DNA of 64,000 bases from Macrostomum hystrix (Eukaryota > Platyhelminthes > Macrostomidae), in NCBI GenBank assembly GCA_950097015.1, contig CATNEN010000011.1, positions 248,001-312,000 of the forward strand. Reading direction: 5' to 3'. This document shows, in pieces, positions 53,830 through 64,000 of this stretch; within the stretch, counting starts at the first letter, position 1; the number at the start of each line of letters is the position of its first letter. The notes under the pieces were generated by a model. The model had not been told where the DNA came from, did no database searches, and saw only the letters and a program-made list of their open reading frames with translations. Made by a program: the position numbers and the translations under genes.

Positions 53830-55017
53830 TCATTGCTTCTGTCGCTGGTCCTGCAGGAATTTGTAGAACACGGAGAAGTCCTTCGCGGACATGCCGTTGG
53901 CGCACATCAGGCTGTAGATCTGGTAGGCCAGGCCGCCCATAACGGTTGAAACACGGCTGTTGGCAGCGGCCGCCTGTGCCAGGCCCAGGTCCTTTAGCAT
54001 CAGGGCGCACAGGAAGCCGCCGTCGTAGTCACGCGATGAAGGAACTCCGGGCACAACGCCAGGCACTGGATTGTAAACCTCAGAGCTCCAGCATCGGCCA
54101 GAGCTGGCGTTGACAACCTCGGCCAGTTTGACGGGGTCCAAGCCCAGCTGCCGGCCAAGAGCCATGGCCTCACAGGTACCCAGCATGGAGACCGCCAGCA
54201 ACATGTTGTTGCAAATCTTGGCCGCCTCACCGCTGCCCACTTTGTCGCCGCAGTGAATTGACTTCTTGCCCATCGCCGCTAGAAGCGGAGCAGCTCTATC
54301 GAATGCTGCCTTGGGGCCACCGCACATGAATGTTAGCTGGGCATTCTTGGCAGCCACCACGCCTCCGCTAACTGGGGCGTCTATGTACACCGAGCCTGCT
54401 CTTGTCGCCTCTTCGGCCACCTTCAGTCAAACGAATTTTAGATAAAGTGTTAATGACTATTGAAACGTAATCGAAGCGGTCTTTCCATCCGTAACACCTG
54501 TCTCTTCTCCAACAAAAGCGGTCTTTCCATCCGTAACACCCGTTTCTCCTACCAGGGCTGAGAAACTGTTCACCCCAGGTTGCTCCCACTATCACAGTGT
54601 CCCAGTATTAGTCACCTTCTCGCAGACGCCTGGCTCGCCGGTAGTGCTGTCAATGAACAGGGTATTCTTGTCCTTGCCAACGCTCGCAGCTGCGGCTAAC
54701 AAACCTCCGGGTCCGCAATAGATCTGCGTGACCTCCCTGGAGCTCGGCAGCATTGTGACTACGGCGCTGGCTCCGTGTACAACGTCAACAGCGCTGGCGG
54801 CGGCCACAGCTCGGCCTTCGCTGTCGGCGATAACGGTTTCAACAGCCGACCGGCTCAGGTCGAACACCTTCACTCTGTGGCCAGCCTTGGCCAAGTTGGT
54901 TGCCATGGAGCCGCCCATGTTGCCAAGGCCGATAAAGCCAAGTTGAGTGGTCGCGGCTGCAGAGGAGACCATGCGGCGACAGACGCCAAGGTTCAGGAGT
55001 AACAGGCGACTGGACAT
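53830..55017 (-). CDS. HIBADH: 3-hydroxyisobutyrate dehydrogenase, mitochondrial
   Basis: Two exons, 55017-54616 and 54420-53830, joined at a phase-0 GT-AG intron of 195 bp; 330 residues, close to the usual 330-340. The N-terminus MSSRLLLLNLGVCRRMVSSA looks like a mitochondrial targeting peptide. The NAD-binding Rossmann motif GFIGLGNMGGSMATNL is at about 27-42, the substrate-binding DAPVSGGVVAAKNAQLTFMC at about 148-167, and the catalytic lysine in GSGEAAKICNNML (Lys about 202). Further family motifs are SSGRCWSSEVYNPVPG and GFLCALMLKDLGLA. It oxidises 3-hydroxyisobutyrate to methylmalonate semialdehyde in valine breakdown. I chose the ATG at 55017 because the longer frame begins with GTG. 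The intron contains a short duplicated GCGGTCTTTCCATCCGTAAC. Confidence 0.95.
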
Positions 55018-55068
55018 AGCGGGCTGGAACACCAGGATGGCATTGGGACTGGAGCCAACATGTCAACT

Positions 55069-55404
55069 TCATTTTACCAAGCTTTTTGAATACTCAAGCT
55101 CAAACGTGAAGACATCGGCATTGGGGCCTGTTCTACCGCCCCATAGCTCCAGCATGGGGCTATGAAATATATTAAAGCTATCTGTTGCGGAGTTTGTTCT
55201 TTCTGTTTGTCCTTTATAGTAAAGTGCAAAGTCAGTTATCGTTTGGGAAGTCACAGGAGTACCTAAACTATAAGTCTTTTGTACATCATTATCAGTAATA
55301 TATTGGAGCATGAGAGTATTAAAACGGAGGTGAGCTTTAGGGAAAAAAGTGTCGGTTTGCTCGTTTAGCACAATATAGCGCGCAAAACATCTGTATTTAA
55401 ACAA
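55069..55404 (-). CDS. Doubtful 111-codon ORF upstream of HIBADH
   Basis: An uninterrupted minus frame starting MFKYRCFARYIVLNEQTDTF. It shows no domain, signal or repeat. Composition is neither clearly coding nor random. It ends 52 bp from the HIBADH start, so it could be a chance frame in the promoter region or the remnant of a gene. Confidence 0.2.
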   Translation of the reverse strand: MFKYRCFARYIVLNEQTDTFFPKAHLRFNTLMLQYITDNDVQKTYSLGTPVTSQTITDFALYYKGQTERTNSATDSFNIFHSPMLELWGGRTGPNADVFTFELEYSKSLVK

Positions 55405-56132
55405 GTGAAATCATGTCAAAGTGGTAGCAGGCATAAAATGTAATAGGTGGAGATGCTGACATGGAATGTAAGAAGTGATCAAACAGTGTGATATAGCGAT
55501 ACTAATAGAAAGCAGGCACCCTGACACACAAGCCGCAGTCTTTCCAAAAGCCCAAACAAAACAAAAAATATTCGAGAACTGCCATGGAGACGTAATTTTA
55601 GTGAACATTTGCTATTCAATAAGCTACTAGTGTCTTAGTTTTTAGCGCAAAAAGTCTTTGTGTAGCCAAATGAGGAAAATGGAGCACACAGAACACATGA
55701 AGTAGGTAAATTATCTCCGAACCTATTGAATAATCGAATGGAATCCATTGATCGACAGCATTATTCTATGGATCGAATAAAGAGTCACTTTTGGTGGATT
55801 AGGTAAAGAATTATGTACGAGTTGGTACATGACTTTGCAACCAATTACAGATCATTTAAAATCCGTGAAAAAAAACAGAAACCGACAAAATAATTTTCTT
55901 TCACCTGTGACGCAAAACCATTTCTACCTATACCGCCCATTCGGAGTGGAGTTCAATTCAATAAAACTATTTATGCTGTCGGTTGCGACATAAAAACTTA
56001 AACTAAACTAAAACAGTGCAAATCAAACTAAGCAATTTATATAAAATATAAATAGCATCATCCTTAGCGCACCACCGATAATAGCACGCTGAAAAACTCA
56101 GCTACGAATATCTTTGAGAACTGCTCAGTCGA
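55405..56132. other. Intergenic region, no gene recognised
   Basis: AT-rich; the right part probably holds the 3' untranslated region of the gene ending at 56133. Confidence 0.5.
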
Positions 56133-58113
56133 TCAGCAGCTGGTCTCGCAAATGCCACCGTCACTTCCATCGCCGAAGCCACCGATGAAAGTCCACCACT
56201 GCCGTCTATGGCTGTCAGCGCAAGCCGCAGAGTCACTCTGTGTGTCTGACTGGGCCTGCAATTGTCAGTGTTGGCTGACACAGTGCCACCAACCACATCG
56301 GATCAAACCAGCACTGAACAGGCACTGCCCCACTCACCCCATCGCCGATTCTGCCTAACAGTTGCCGCAGAGCCAGCTCGCTGTAGACCGCATCGGACAG
56401 CGTCAGAAGCAAATCCTCCAAACAGGCGTCGATGCTGCGGCCGCGAAAGCTGGCCAGCAGTGGCTTCAGCTGATCTTCCAGCTCGCTTGTGCTGTCAGCA
56501 GCCACGGCTGTCCGCATATACTGCTGCTGATCCTCTTCTAGCAGCAGACGAGGTACAGTGGTGCGCAGCCAGGCTAGAAAGTCAGTGGAGACAACCGAGC
56601 AGCCGCTAGTGAAACGCGACCGAATCAGCGGGATTAGGCGGCGGATTAGCCGACTAACACGGCGATCGATTTCGCCTGCGTTTAATTTGGTTGAAGCTGC
56701 TGGTCAATTTATGTCTAGCTTATGAATACTGAATGATAGGGCGGATCAGATCAAAGATCTCGTGTATGTTTGGTGGCGGCGGTGAATCAAAGATCTTAAA
56801 GGATCTGGTGTAGCTTGAGCTATGGCGGTGAATCAAAGGATCTGGTGTATGTTTGGTGGCGGCGGTGAATCAAAGATCTTAAAGGATCTGGTGTAGCTTG
56901 AGCTATGGCGGTGAATCAAAGGATCTGGTGTATGTTTGGTGGCGGCGGTGAATCAAAGATCTCAAAGGATCTGGTGTAGCTTGGGCTATGGCGGTGAATC
57001 TAAGGATCTGGTGTAGCTTGGGTTATGGCGGTGGATCTAAAGATCTGGTGTAGCCTGTGTTATGGCGGTGGATCCAGTTTGGGTGGGTGGCGGCGGTGGA
57101 TTAAAATAGGGTTTGGTGTGGGTAGCGTAGCGAGTTCCAAAACCACACCTCTTGTCTCCCCGCCAAAGCCAGCGCCGCGCGCCCCAATTCGCCGGCTGGG
57201 CTCGTCGCTGGCATCAACAAGGCGGCGCCGGCGTTCGTCAGCGAGACGGCGATGTTCATTGAGAACCCGGTCGGCCGTTTCAACCAAGTAGCTTCCGCAG
57301 CTGCGGCTGTCCGAGTCGCTGTCGGACTCGGTGGTGGTGACGCTGGGCAATCGACGATGCCTCGGGTCGTCAGCCGTCTGTGTTGAGGCTGTGGCCATGG
57401 CAACAAAGCGCTGGGTATTGACGCAATTGTACTCGCAGCCGTTGTCTGAGCGAGTTGCTCCGTTTCCACAGCAGGAGACTGGATGGGTAGGCAAGTGGAG
57501 ATTTAAACTGAACGATTATTGGAACAGTTGCATACAACTGAGTCTATCATTGAAAAATATTTCATCGGAACGATAAGAACGGCACAATAAAAGTAGAGGC
57601 GCTTATCAACACAAAAATTTCGACTCGAAACTCACTATAACCGCTGCCGGCCTTGGCGCTGACTGAAAGTGACAGCCGGTTAACCTGGCCAGACAGCTTG
57701 TCAATGACCAGCTGGTGTTCAGCCAGCAATGATTTACATCGGACCAGGCAGCCAAGCATCAGTTGACGGCCAAGCAAGTCGACTTCTTTGTCGAAGCTAT
57801 GCAGCGGACTGCTAAAAAAACGGGACGAATCGGTTTTGTTTCTTCGCGGTTTCTTTCTGAAGCCGGCACGTCGGTCACATGATCCGGGAGTGCGCACAAA
57901 CTGCTGCCGATTTAGCAGCTGAACACATCGTCTCTCTCTGACCGTTAGCCAGCGAACCAGCCGATCCAGCTGCGCTCTGCCCCCAGCGGTGCAGCCCGAG
58001 CCTGGCTTGCAACGCCTGAGCTGCGCAGTGGCTGAGCGCAGATCTGCCCGAACCTGAGACAGCTGAATAGTCAGATCGGCTTCACTGAGCCCAGAGAGCG
58101 AGTCACAATCCAT
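56133..58113 (-). CDS. Unrecognised four-exon gene, 422 residues
   Basis: Exons on the minus strand: 58113-57636, 57478-57149, 56675-56338, 56255-56133. All GT-AG with matching phases and one stop (TGA). The start is MDCDSLSGLSEADLTIQLSQ. Residues about 10-75 are helical with regular Leu and Arg (VRADLRSATAQLRRC, RLVRWLTVRERRCVQLLNRQ), possibly a coiled coil. Exon 2 has a Ser/Asp cluster (ESDSDSDSRSC) and an Arg-rich helix (LNEHRRLADERRRRL). Exon 3 is again helical (IDRRVSRLIRRLIPLIRSRF, LEDLLLTLSDAVYSELALRQ). Exon 4 is polar. No catalytic motif or membrane segment is seen. It may be a cytoskeletal or scaffold protein, but I do not recognise it. Intron 2 carries a minisatellite. Confidence 0.7.
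56740..57080. repeat. Composite minisatellite in intron 2 of the unrecognised gene
   Basis: Repeats of ATGGCGGTGAATCAAAGGAT and GATCTGGTGTAGCTTG/TATGTTTGGTGGCGGC, about 28-bp halves forming a roughly 85-bp higher-order unit (TGGTGTAGCTTGAGCTATGG recurs at about 56805 and 56890). Confidence 0.85.
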
Positions 58114-58736
58114 TTCTTTGCTGCCCTTGGTGGCCTAGAAATTTTAATATATTTGTTGTCAGACTTTCTAGTCCTAGGGCATGTATTTTAGCACATGTAT
58201 ACTATTGTTTTTCAGACAAAAATCAATAATTTTTCTTTCTATCTCTTTTTTAACTACTAAAAACCTATTCTTCACCAGAGCCTTGAGTACATGTAGTCAG
58301 AAACATATTTCAAAGTCCTGTTCAGTTTTCAACCATGCTTAGCTCTGAGAGTAGAGCCTATATAAGTTTATCTCAAAGGCCACTGAGTAAATGGGGTTGA
58401 AAATTATTCATGTTTGCTTCTAACAGCAAAAATATCAATTTTCAGCTGTGGAAAGTGATTACTTGTGCTCCTTTGCTTTTCCTTTAGAAAACTGAAGCTA
58501 GTTTCTTTCTTTTTAAGCATATTTACTTTATACTTATAAACTAACTTGAGTGACTAATGTCATTTTAAGCTAAAATTTGAATATTTTGGAATTCAATTTA
58601 CTCTGTAGGTAGCAATACTTTACAATTTGCAAAAAGTGTCTATTTGAAATATAAAAAAATAACATTTATGAATCATCAAAGTTTCTAAAATTACAATGTC
58701 CTGTCTTTGTTACTTGATGAGTTGATGTAACATTTC

Positions 58737-59350
58737 GGCTATCCTTCAGTTTCATTTGCTTAATTATTTTCAGAGTCTTACATCATTTTTTACCCCTTTT
58801 TCAGCATGGCGGGTCTGCTCCAACGACGATTGTCCCACCGGCTGAGGTCAGGCCAACGACTGACCTATGCGATCTTCCATTCATGAAGATGCGTGACCTC
58901 ACTATCCTGACTGCTGACACGCAATCTGTGATGCGCTGGCTGGTGAAGTACCGGCTGCTACCCAACAAACGCCAGTGCCACAATGACAACTGCCCTACGA
59001 CACCCCTAATGCGGCTTCAACATCGTCAAGGTGATCGTTACGTTGATGGCTGTGCCTGGGCCTGCAAGGACTGCCTTGCTCAGGAGTCCATCAGGAACGG
59101 CTCATTCTTTGAGTGTAGCCACCTGCAGCTAACCCAACTGGTGGACTTCCTGTACTGGTGGGCCCTCAAGACACCGATGAAGGACACCATGCAGCGATTG
59201 GGCCAACTTCTGCCGTGATGTCTGTGCCCAAGTCCTGATTGACCACCCCATGCAGCTTGGTGGCTCGGTGAGCCACTACTACCCTGCCTGAAGTGGCTCA
59301 ATGATATAAGACTCTGAAAATAATTAAACAAACAAAACTGAAGGATAGCC
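58737..59350 (+). mobile_element. Merlin-type transposon, deletion derivative
   Basis: A 44-bp terminal inverted repeat with about 90% identity (GGCTATCCTTCAGTTT... to ...AACTGAAGGATAGCC) and a perfect 8-bp target duplication AACATTTC (58729-58736 and 59351-59358). Merlin elements are known for 8-9 bp duplications and IS1016/ISXO2-like transposases, and the coding remnant inside fits. At 614 bp it lacks the catalytic part. Confidence 0.85.
58883..59218 (+). pseudogene. Merlin/ISXO2-like transposase N-terminal domain
   Basis: A 111-residue frame. It reads MRWLVKYRLLPNKRQCHNDN then CPTTPLMRLQ, DGCAWACKDCLAQESIRNGS, FFECSHLQLTQLVDFLYWWA. This is the zinc-ribbon region (C-x4-C...C-x2-C) with the S-I-R-x-G-S-F-F signature that precedes the DDE domain of ISXO2/Merlin transposases. 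A shift after 59210 leads to DVCAQVLIDHPMQLGG, also family-like, then the element ends. No DDE domain remains. Confidence 0.8.
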
Positions 59351-59358
59351 AACATTTC

Positions 59359-60288
59359 CAATCCAAAAGTAATTATTGCCTAAAACCTAGGCAATGACTT
59401 AAGCAGAAAAGTCACAGTAAATTGAGTCAGTAGGTTGAGAATTGCTAGACTAAAAATCTAAGTGCACATTTTCATATGTACAATTGCCCAGAAAAGACTA
59501 GGACAATATAGAGTATTAGTATAGCATAGCTATCTTTTTAAGCAAAAGAGAGAAATTGAATTACTTAAAAATCATCTAAAATAATTCATTGCCTTTTGTC
59601 AGTAGCTAGACTAAATAATTGGAAAATAAAACTTTACTGCTGTCATAGTTACTGCTATAGTTTTTTTAGAGGCAGTGCTTATCCCCACGGTACTGTAGAA
59701 ATAATTTTTGTCTTATTCCTATGGTACCATGGGAATAATTTCCTGCTTATCCACATGGCACACTGACGAGATAGCTGTCCTATCTTCAACATATTCCGTG
59801 GGAATAATTTCCTGCTTATCCACACGGCACTGCCTTTTTTAGAAAGATAAGACAGCATCGCGGTTTCTTGTACTTTTACAATCAATTCTGACTTGAAATG
59901 AAACAATTAAACTGATATATACTTGACAACAGAAAGAAGTCGAATAATACGCACACACACTAGCCCTATTAAGAAACAGATAATTTAATTTCCTTGTGGC
60001 TACGTTAGCTTAGCTACAGGAATATTAGAACTTTTTTTCTACGAAAAAACAACGTTAAAAAGAGTTGCACTAGCAAGTTTTAACAAGTGCTTACCTTATT
60101 TAAAGAATAAAGAATATGTAACTACCCTAATGTATACATTTTTACAACCAACTTAAAATATAGTAAGTGATGAAATTTCTCTGTGTAGTGTGTGCTAGTT
60201 TCTATGGCAAAGAAATGTATTGTATTTTAAAACTATGCTTTTTGATCCATTTTCGTCTGACCTTTTGCCAATACTCCAATCAGCAGAC
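59359..60288. other. Intergenic region upstream of CFAP43, no gene recognised
   Basis: AT-rich apart from one small MITE. It presumably contains the CFAP43 promoter; no clear core elements are visible. Confidence 0.5.
59671..59834. mobile_element. 164-bp MITE with 9-bp target duplication
   Basis: Ends GGCAGTGC...GCACTGCC, flanked by TTTTTTAGA on both sides (59662-59670 and 59835-59843). Inside, GTGGGAATAATTTCCTGCTT plus ATCCACAYGGCAC occurs twice as a direct repeat. GG ends with an 8-9 bp duplication would fit a Merlin-type MITE, but the ends differ from the nearby Merlin element. Confidence 0.65.
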
Positions 60289-63200
60289 ATGGCTTTATCG
60301 AAGGCGAATCTAAGGTAAGCAGTTGCTTTCTATGCTAATTGAAAACCTTTATCCCTATACTTTGACTACCGGTAAATCGGTACTTGGTTTGATACACGAT
60401 CACATTTTTATGAAATGTTCCAAAGCTTTCTGTTTATCACCTGGGTCTAGTTGGTACACATTTTAAAGCATGATGCGTTGCAAGCTTCAATAAAACTTGC
60501 TATATTTACTGTTTGATAATTTTCAAGTCTTTTCTTAACTACACCTGATTTTCTACCTAAGGTAGAAAATGAAACTCTTCAACAGAGCAGCATACGCCAT
60601 GACATTATAGAATATGAAACTTCGAAGTCAACTTTCAATATATGATAACACTTATAGAAAAGCGGCAAAATTTTTTCTATTTTTGTGACTATTTTATTCT
60701 TTCAAGCGATGTTGTCTAAGTGTCAATATTATAGTAAAAGCATTTTTAAAAGCATTCAAAGCATGTGATTGCATTTTTTATTGAATGGGCTGATAGAGAA
60801 AGCTAGATGATTGAATATTTTAATATATAATCAAGAAACAGCAGTTTGTACTGTTGGCAAGCATTACCTTACTTTTCAAACTTAAAATTCTTATTTAAGT
60901 CCTTAAATTGGTACAAATAATATCGAGCTACTCTTAAAAATCAGCCACTATATGGAATTAAAAACTGTAAAACTATTTTTGCACCCATTTGAATCTGACA
61001 GCTGGTGCCAAGGATACGATGGCGGCAGGGTCTGGTTCGTAACTGATAACACAGTGTGTCACGCCTGCGGGAACAATGTAAAGTTTCATACAGAGGGTGC
61101 ACCAACTGCCATGGACTTCCGGCATGAACTAAGAAATTTAGGTCAACTAGCCACACAGCAGCAGAATCATCTGTTTGCCATAGCCGAAAGCGGCGTGCTC
61201 AAGCCGCGAATTCAAGTTTACGCTTACCCGGACATGAAATGCATTAACAAACCTATGGAAGGTAAGCGGGAAGTTTGAGCTGCCGGCAGTACATCTTGAG
61301 TATATTAAGAGCTAGCTTTTTTCAAGTTAAGTCCATGAACTATTTGCAGGCTCCGGCGAGCTCGAGATCACCGCACTGGCCTTCAGTTCTAGTGAGTACC
61401 TGTACGCTGCAACTGGCCTGCCAGATTTTCGCTTGTGCGTCTGGGACTACAACAAAGGTCACCTGCTTGCCCGAGTTGCCATGCCCGAGGTCGCTCCTGT
61501 ACAGCTGCTGGTCAGCCCAATGAACTGGCGCCTGGCAGCCATGCTGCACGGTACCAAAGTCACAGTGTTTGAAGTTGAGCGGTGCCAGGATCTCTTCCAG
61601 ATCAATTCTGTCACTCATCGATTGCCTCCTGCTGAGTCTGAGGTAGATTATATTACAATTTTCTGTGCTGACGCATCAGTCAGCGTATACTCTTGCAATA
61701 AAGTTCTCAGTGCAAATCAATTACGAGCTAGGTGCCTATTTTATAATTCAAAGCCAAAAAACAACCCGCTGCAGGTCGGCGCCGTTCAAGAATGCGACGC
61801 AGCTGGTGCCAAATCTCGGGTACCGACGCGTTCCTCGACTGCTGGGCGACAGCGCGGCCTTGTCGACTTGCCCGAATCTTCAGTGGCCGGTCTGGATCCA
61901 GAGTTTGCCGCCGAATTCGAAGAATATCGCGATATTGCAACCTGTCCCGAGCGCATGAAGGGTCGCAGCCTCGCCTGGTCCGAGCTGGATCGAGACTTCT
62001 ATGTGGGCTGCGCAGACAACTGCCTGGTGCGGTACGATGATGAGCGGCGAGCCATCCGGGTGCTGTACCGACCGACAGCCTCAACCTCACCCAGACACCC
62101 AGAGACAATTGCTGAGGAGGCCGAAGAGGAGGACGAGCAGGTGAACCTTGATTAACATGGTTTTAATTTGTACTCGCACATGGTGCTCATATTCATTCGA
62201 TAAAATTGGCCTGATCGTGCCAGGCGCCACAGCAAGCCGTTGTCACAGCTCCGTCGGCCCAACCAGTCTCATTCGAGCACATTTCTCTATCAACCCGTGG
62301 CCTGTACGCTGCTGGTGACTTCCTTCACCTTGTAACATTCGCTCCTGGCGGCGGTGACTTCTACATCCGCGGCGTTGAGCCAATCGAAACCGGACTGGTT
62401 GGTTTGGCCGTGTCCAGCCTGAGCGCCAACATGCGGCACGCCAAGCTGGCCGTCGGAACCCGTGACGGAGGAGTTCACCTGTTGAGCGTGGACAATGCCA
62501 GCCACGGCGCGACGGCTGTTCCAGTCTACCGCTGTCGCTCCGGCGGCTTCGTTGGAGCAGTCACTCTGCCCGGCGGCTCCGGAAATCTTGTGGCTGTGAG
62601 TCAGGAGTAACATTATTTAACAATTGATAGATAATTTTGACGGTGCGGGTATGGTTGCACCCATTTTGAATCAGAATGCCGAAAACCCAAACCCAAGTAC
62701 GAATGCTGTTGTTCTTCGACCAAGAGTTCATCGCCCATATCAGTATCAGCTTAGTCAAAGTGCAGTCAGTATCAGCTTTTCGCAGGCCTTTTATTATTTT
62801 CGTTTCAGTTCAGTGAAATTTCAACTCGAATATTTCAGACTGTTCGAGCCAGCGGCTTAGTGCAAGTGTGGGATTCAGGCTCAGGTGGCGCGCTGCTGTC
62901 TTCGCTGGAGCTGGGTGTCGAAGTGAGTATATAGTTTTGAGGTTGAAGAAATAGAGCGAAGCTCGTAATCATATATCCCAAATATTCAAACAATTGAATT
63001 GAAAGTTACATTGACTTAGCTGCAGGGTGGTCTACGGGCACACCGGGGAGGCAAGGGTCGCCCATACCGCTAACCTTTGTAGGCCTGCAGGCAAACAATG
63101 TACATAGACTTACGATCTAAAAAACGATCAGCTACCTCTACTGGCTCTTAAATCTCAGACTGGCAACGCAATGCGGACAGCTGAATGCTGATAAGCCTAA

Positions 63201-63905
63201 ATCCAACAATCTTAATCGCATTTCCAGGCGGCCTCCTTTGCCGGCAACCCCACAGCAAACGTGGCCCTCGTAGGCGGCCTGGACGGATCCGTCTCTGCCA
63301 TAGATTTTAGCAAACCGCGCGAGCCACGCCTCCTGTGCCGCCGCCAGCTGCACCAGGCTTGTCCCGTTGCCAAGATTGTCGTGGACCCAACTGGCCGCCT
63401 GTTTGTCACCGCCGCAGCCGATGGTCGAGCCTTCATTGGGTGGGCTCGGCCGTCGAGGTCATTTGACATCCTCGGCGGAGTGTCGGTGCCCGGCCAGGTA
63501 CAGGATATGTCCGTCTGCGGCATCAGCAGCGGCGGCGGTGCCGTTCAGGTGCTGGCATTGGCCAAGCTGCCCGGTCAGAAGGATCCTGGTCACGTGACGT
63601 TCTTCGAGATTAGCGACGAGCTAATGAAAAGTGAGTGCCGCTCGGATGCCTGCTAAGCAAAGTAGGTAAATTGATACATTTATTCTGAAAGGGCCTCGTC
63701 CGCCCACAATTTTGCACCCACAGACCCGTCCCAGTTCTATGGGCCAAGCCGTGGCCTCTTCGATGACGCCGCTGTGAAGCGGCAGGCCTTCAGGCTGGAT
63801 GCCAGCGGCTACGGCTGCACTCTATTCGGCGGTGATCGGCCCCGCTTTTACACCATCAGCAAAAGCACCCGGCAGTTGCTACTCTATCCGCTGCCCACTA
63901 GCCAG
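60289..63905 (+). CDS. CFAP43: Cilia- and flagella-associated protein 43 (WD40), 5' part; continues past the window
   Basis: Exons 60289-60314, 61002-61261, 61350-61642, 61775-62140, 62224-62595, 62839-62922, 63228-63630, 63724-63905. All are GT-AG with consistent phases, giving about 660 residues of a protein usually about 1,600 long. The N-terminus MALSKANLS is followed by WCQGYDGGRVWFVTDNTVCH and ACGN, then LKPRIQVYAYP, YLYAATGLPDFRLCVWDY, SPMNWRLAAMLHG and VFEVERC. These match in order the WD repeats of CFAP43/WDR96 (T-C-Y-x-C-G-N, L-K-P-x-I-x-V-Y, L-P-x-F-x-L-x-x-W, N-P-x-N-W-R). Later repeats include WSELDRDFYVGCADNCLVRY and VALVGGLDGSVSAID. CFAP43 links the inner dynein tether/head complex in motile cilia. 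The 132-bp intron 61643-61774 has no in-frame stop, so its retention cannot be excluded. Confidence 0.85.
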
Positions 63906-64000
63906 GTAAATAAGGGCCGGCATAGCAACAAAAGTAGTCGTGAACTATTTAATCAATTGATCCAGTTCAATAGTCGGCTCCCTCATCTTCCATCTCCCTA

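Noticed and set aside
1-64000. tRNA or rRNA genes
   Set aside because: No cloverleaf with A and B box signals and no rRNA-like conserved stretch was recognised by eye.

Overview
The window looks like nuclear DNA of an invertebrate animal. Host genes have short GT-AG introns with AT-rich introns and GC-richer exons, and one of them encodes a motile-cilium axoneme protein (CFAP43). I cannot name the species from sequence alone; a free-living flatworm-like genome would fit, but that is a guess. More than half of the window is transposable elements, many nested or in tandem, with tandem minisatellites inside both elements and host introns.

Left part (1 to about 16.7 kb): an unrecognised single-exon ORF (minus strand), then a dense Helitron field. 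One family has a TCTATATATATAAAAG head, a TGCCC/GGGCA hairpin and a CTAG tail, and encodes broken Rep/Pif1-type helicase. Its copies lie at 2850-5126, 5127-8400 (composite) and 14255-16671 (minus), with partial copies at 2778-2849 and 8401-9588. Between them are two tandem 2.3-2.4 kb units with a 16-bp palindrome and a large 15-bp minisatellite. Small hAT-type elements with 8-bp target duplications sit inside the Helitrons and give a relative order of events.

17.9-22.8 kb: a 4.8-kb hAT element with a perfect 8-bp target duplication. Its transposase is split by a full-length 3.3-kb RTE-like LINE that has one intact 1055-codon ORF and its own 10-bp target duplication.

23.3-38.9 kb: the most striking object, a 15.7-kb element bounded by 1.9-2.5 kb inverted arms and T7 flanks. 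It carries an eight-exon, apparently intact KDZ-superfamily (Kyakuja/Dileera/Zisupton) transposase on the minus strand. A second multi-exon gene on the plus strand has an HMG-box-like N-terminus and a long Gly/Pro/Ser repeat C-terminus; it has a single one-base frame break in an A run. The arms contain CTAGCTAG-rich minisatellites.

Right part (41.8-64 kb), host genes: a sorting nexin 1/2 homologue (PX-BAR, plus), a small Tyr-rich protein (minus), mitochondrial 3-hydroxyisobutyrate dehydrogenase (minus), an unrecognised four-exon gene (minus) and the 5' part of CFAP43 (plus, running off the window). Between them are degenerate LINE, mariner, Merlin and MITE remnants. The host genes do not form an obvious functional cluster. 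I found no rRNA, tRNA or CRISPR.
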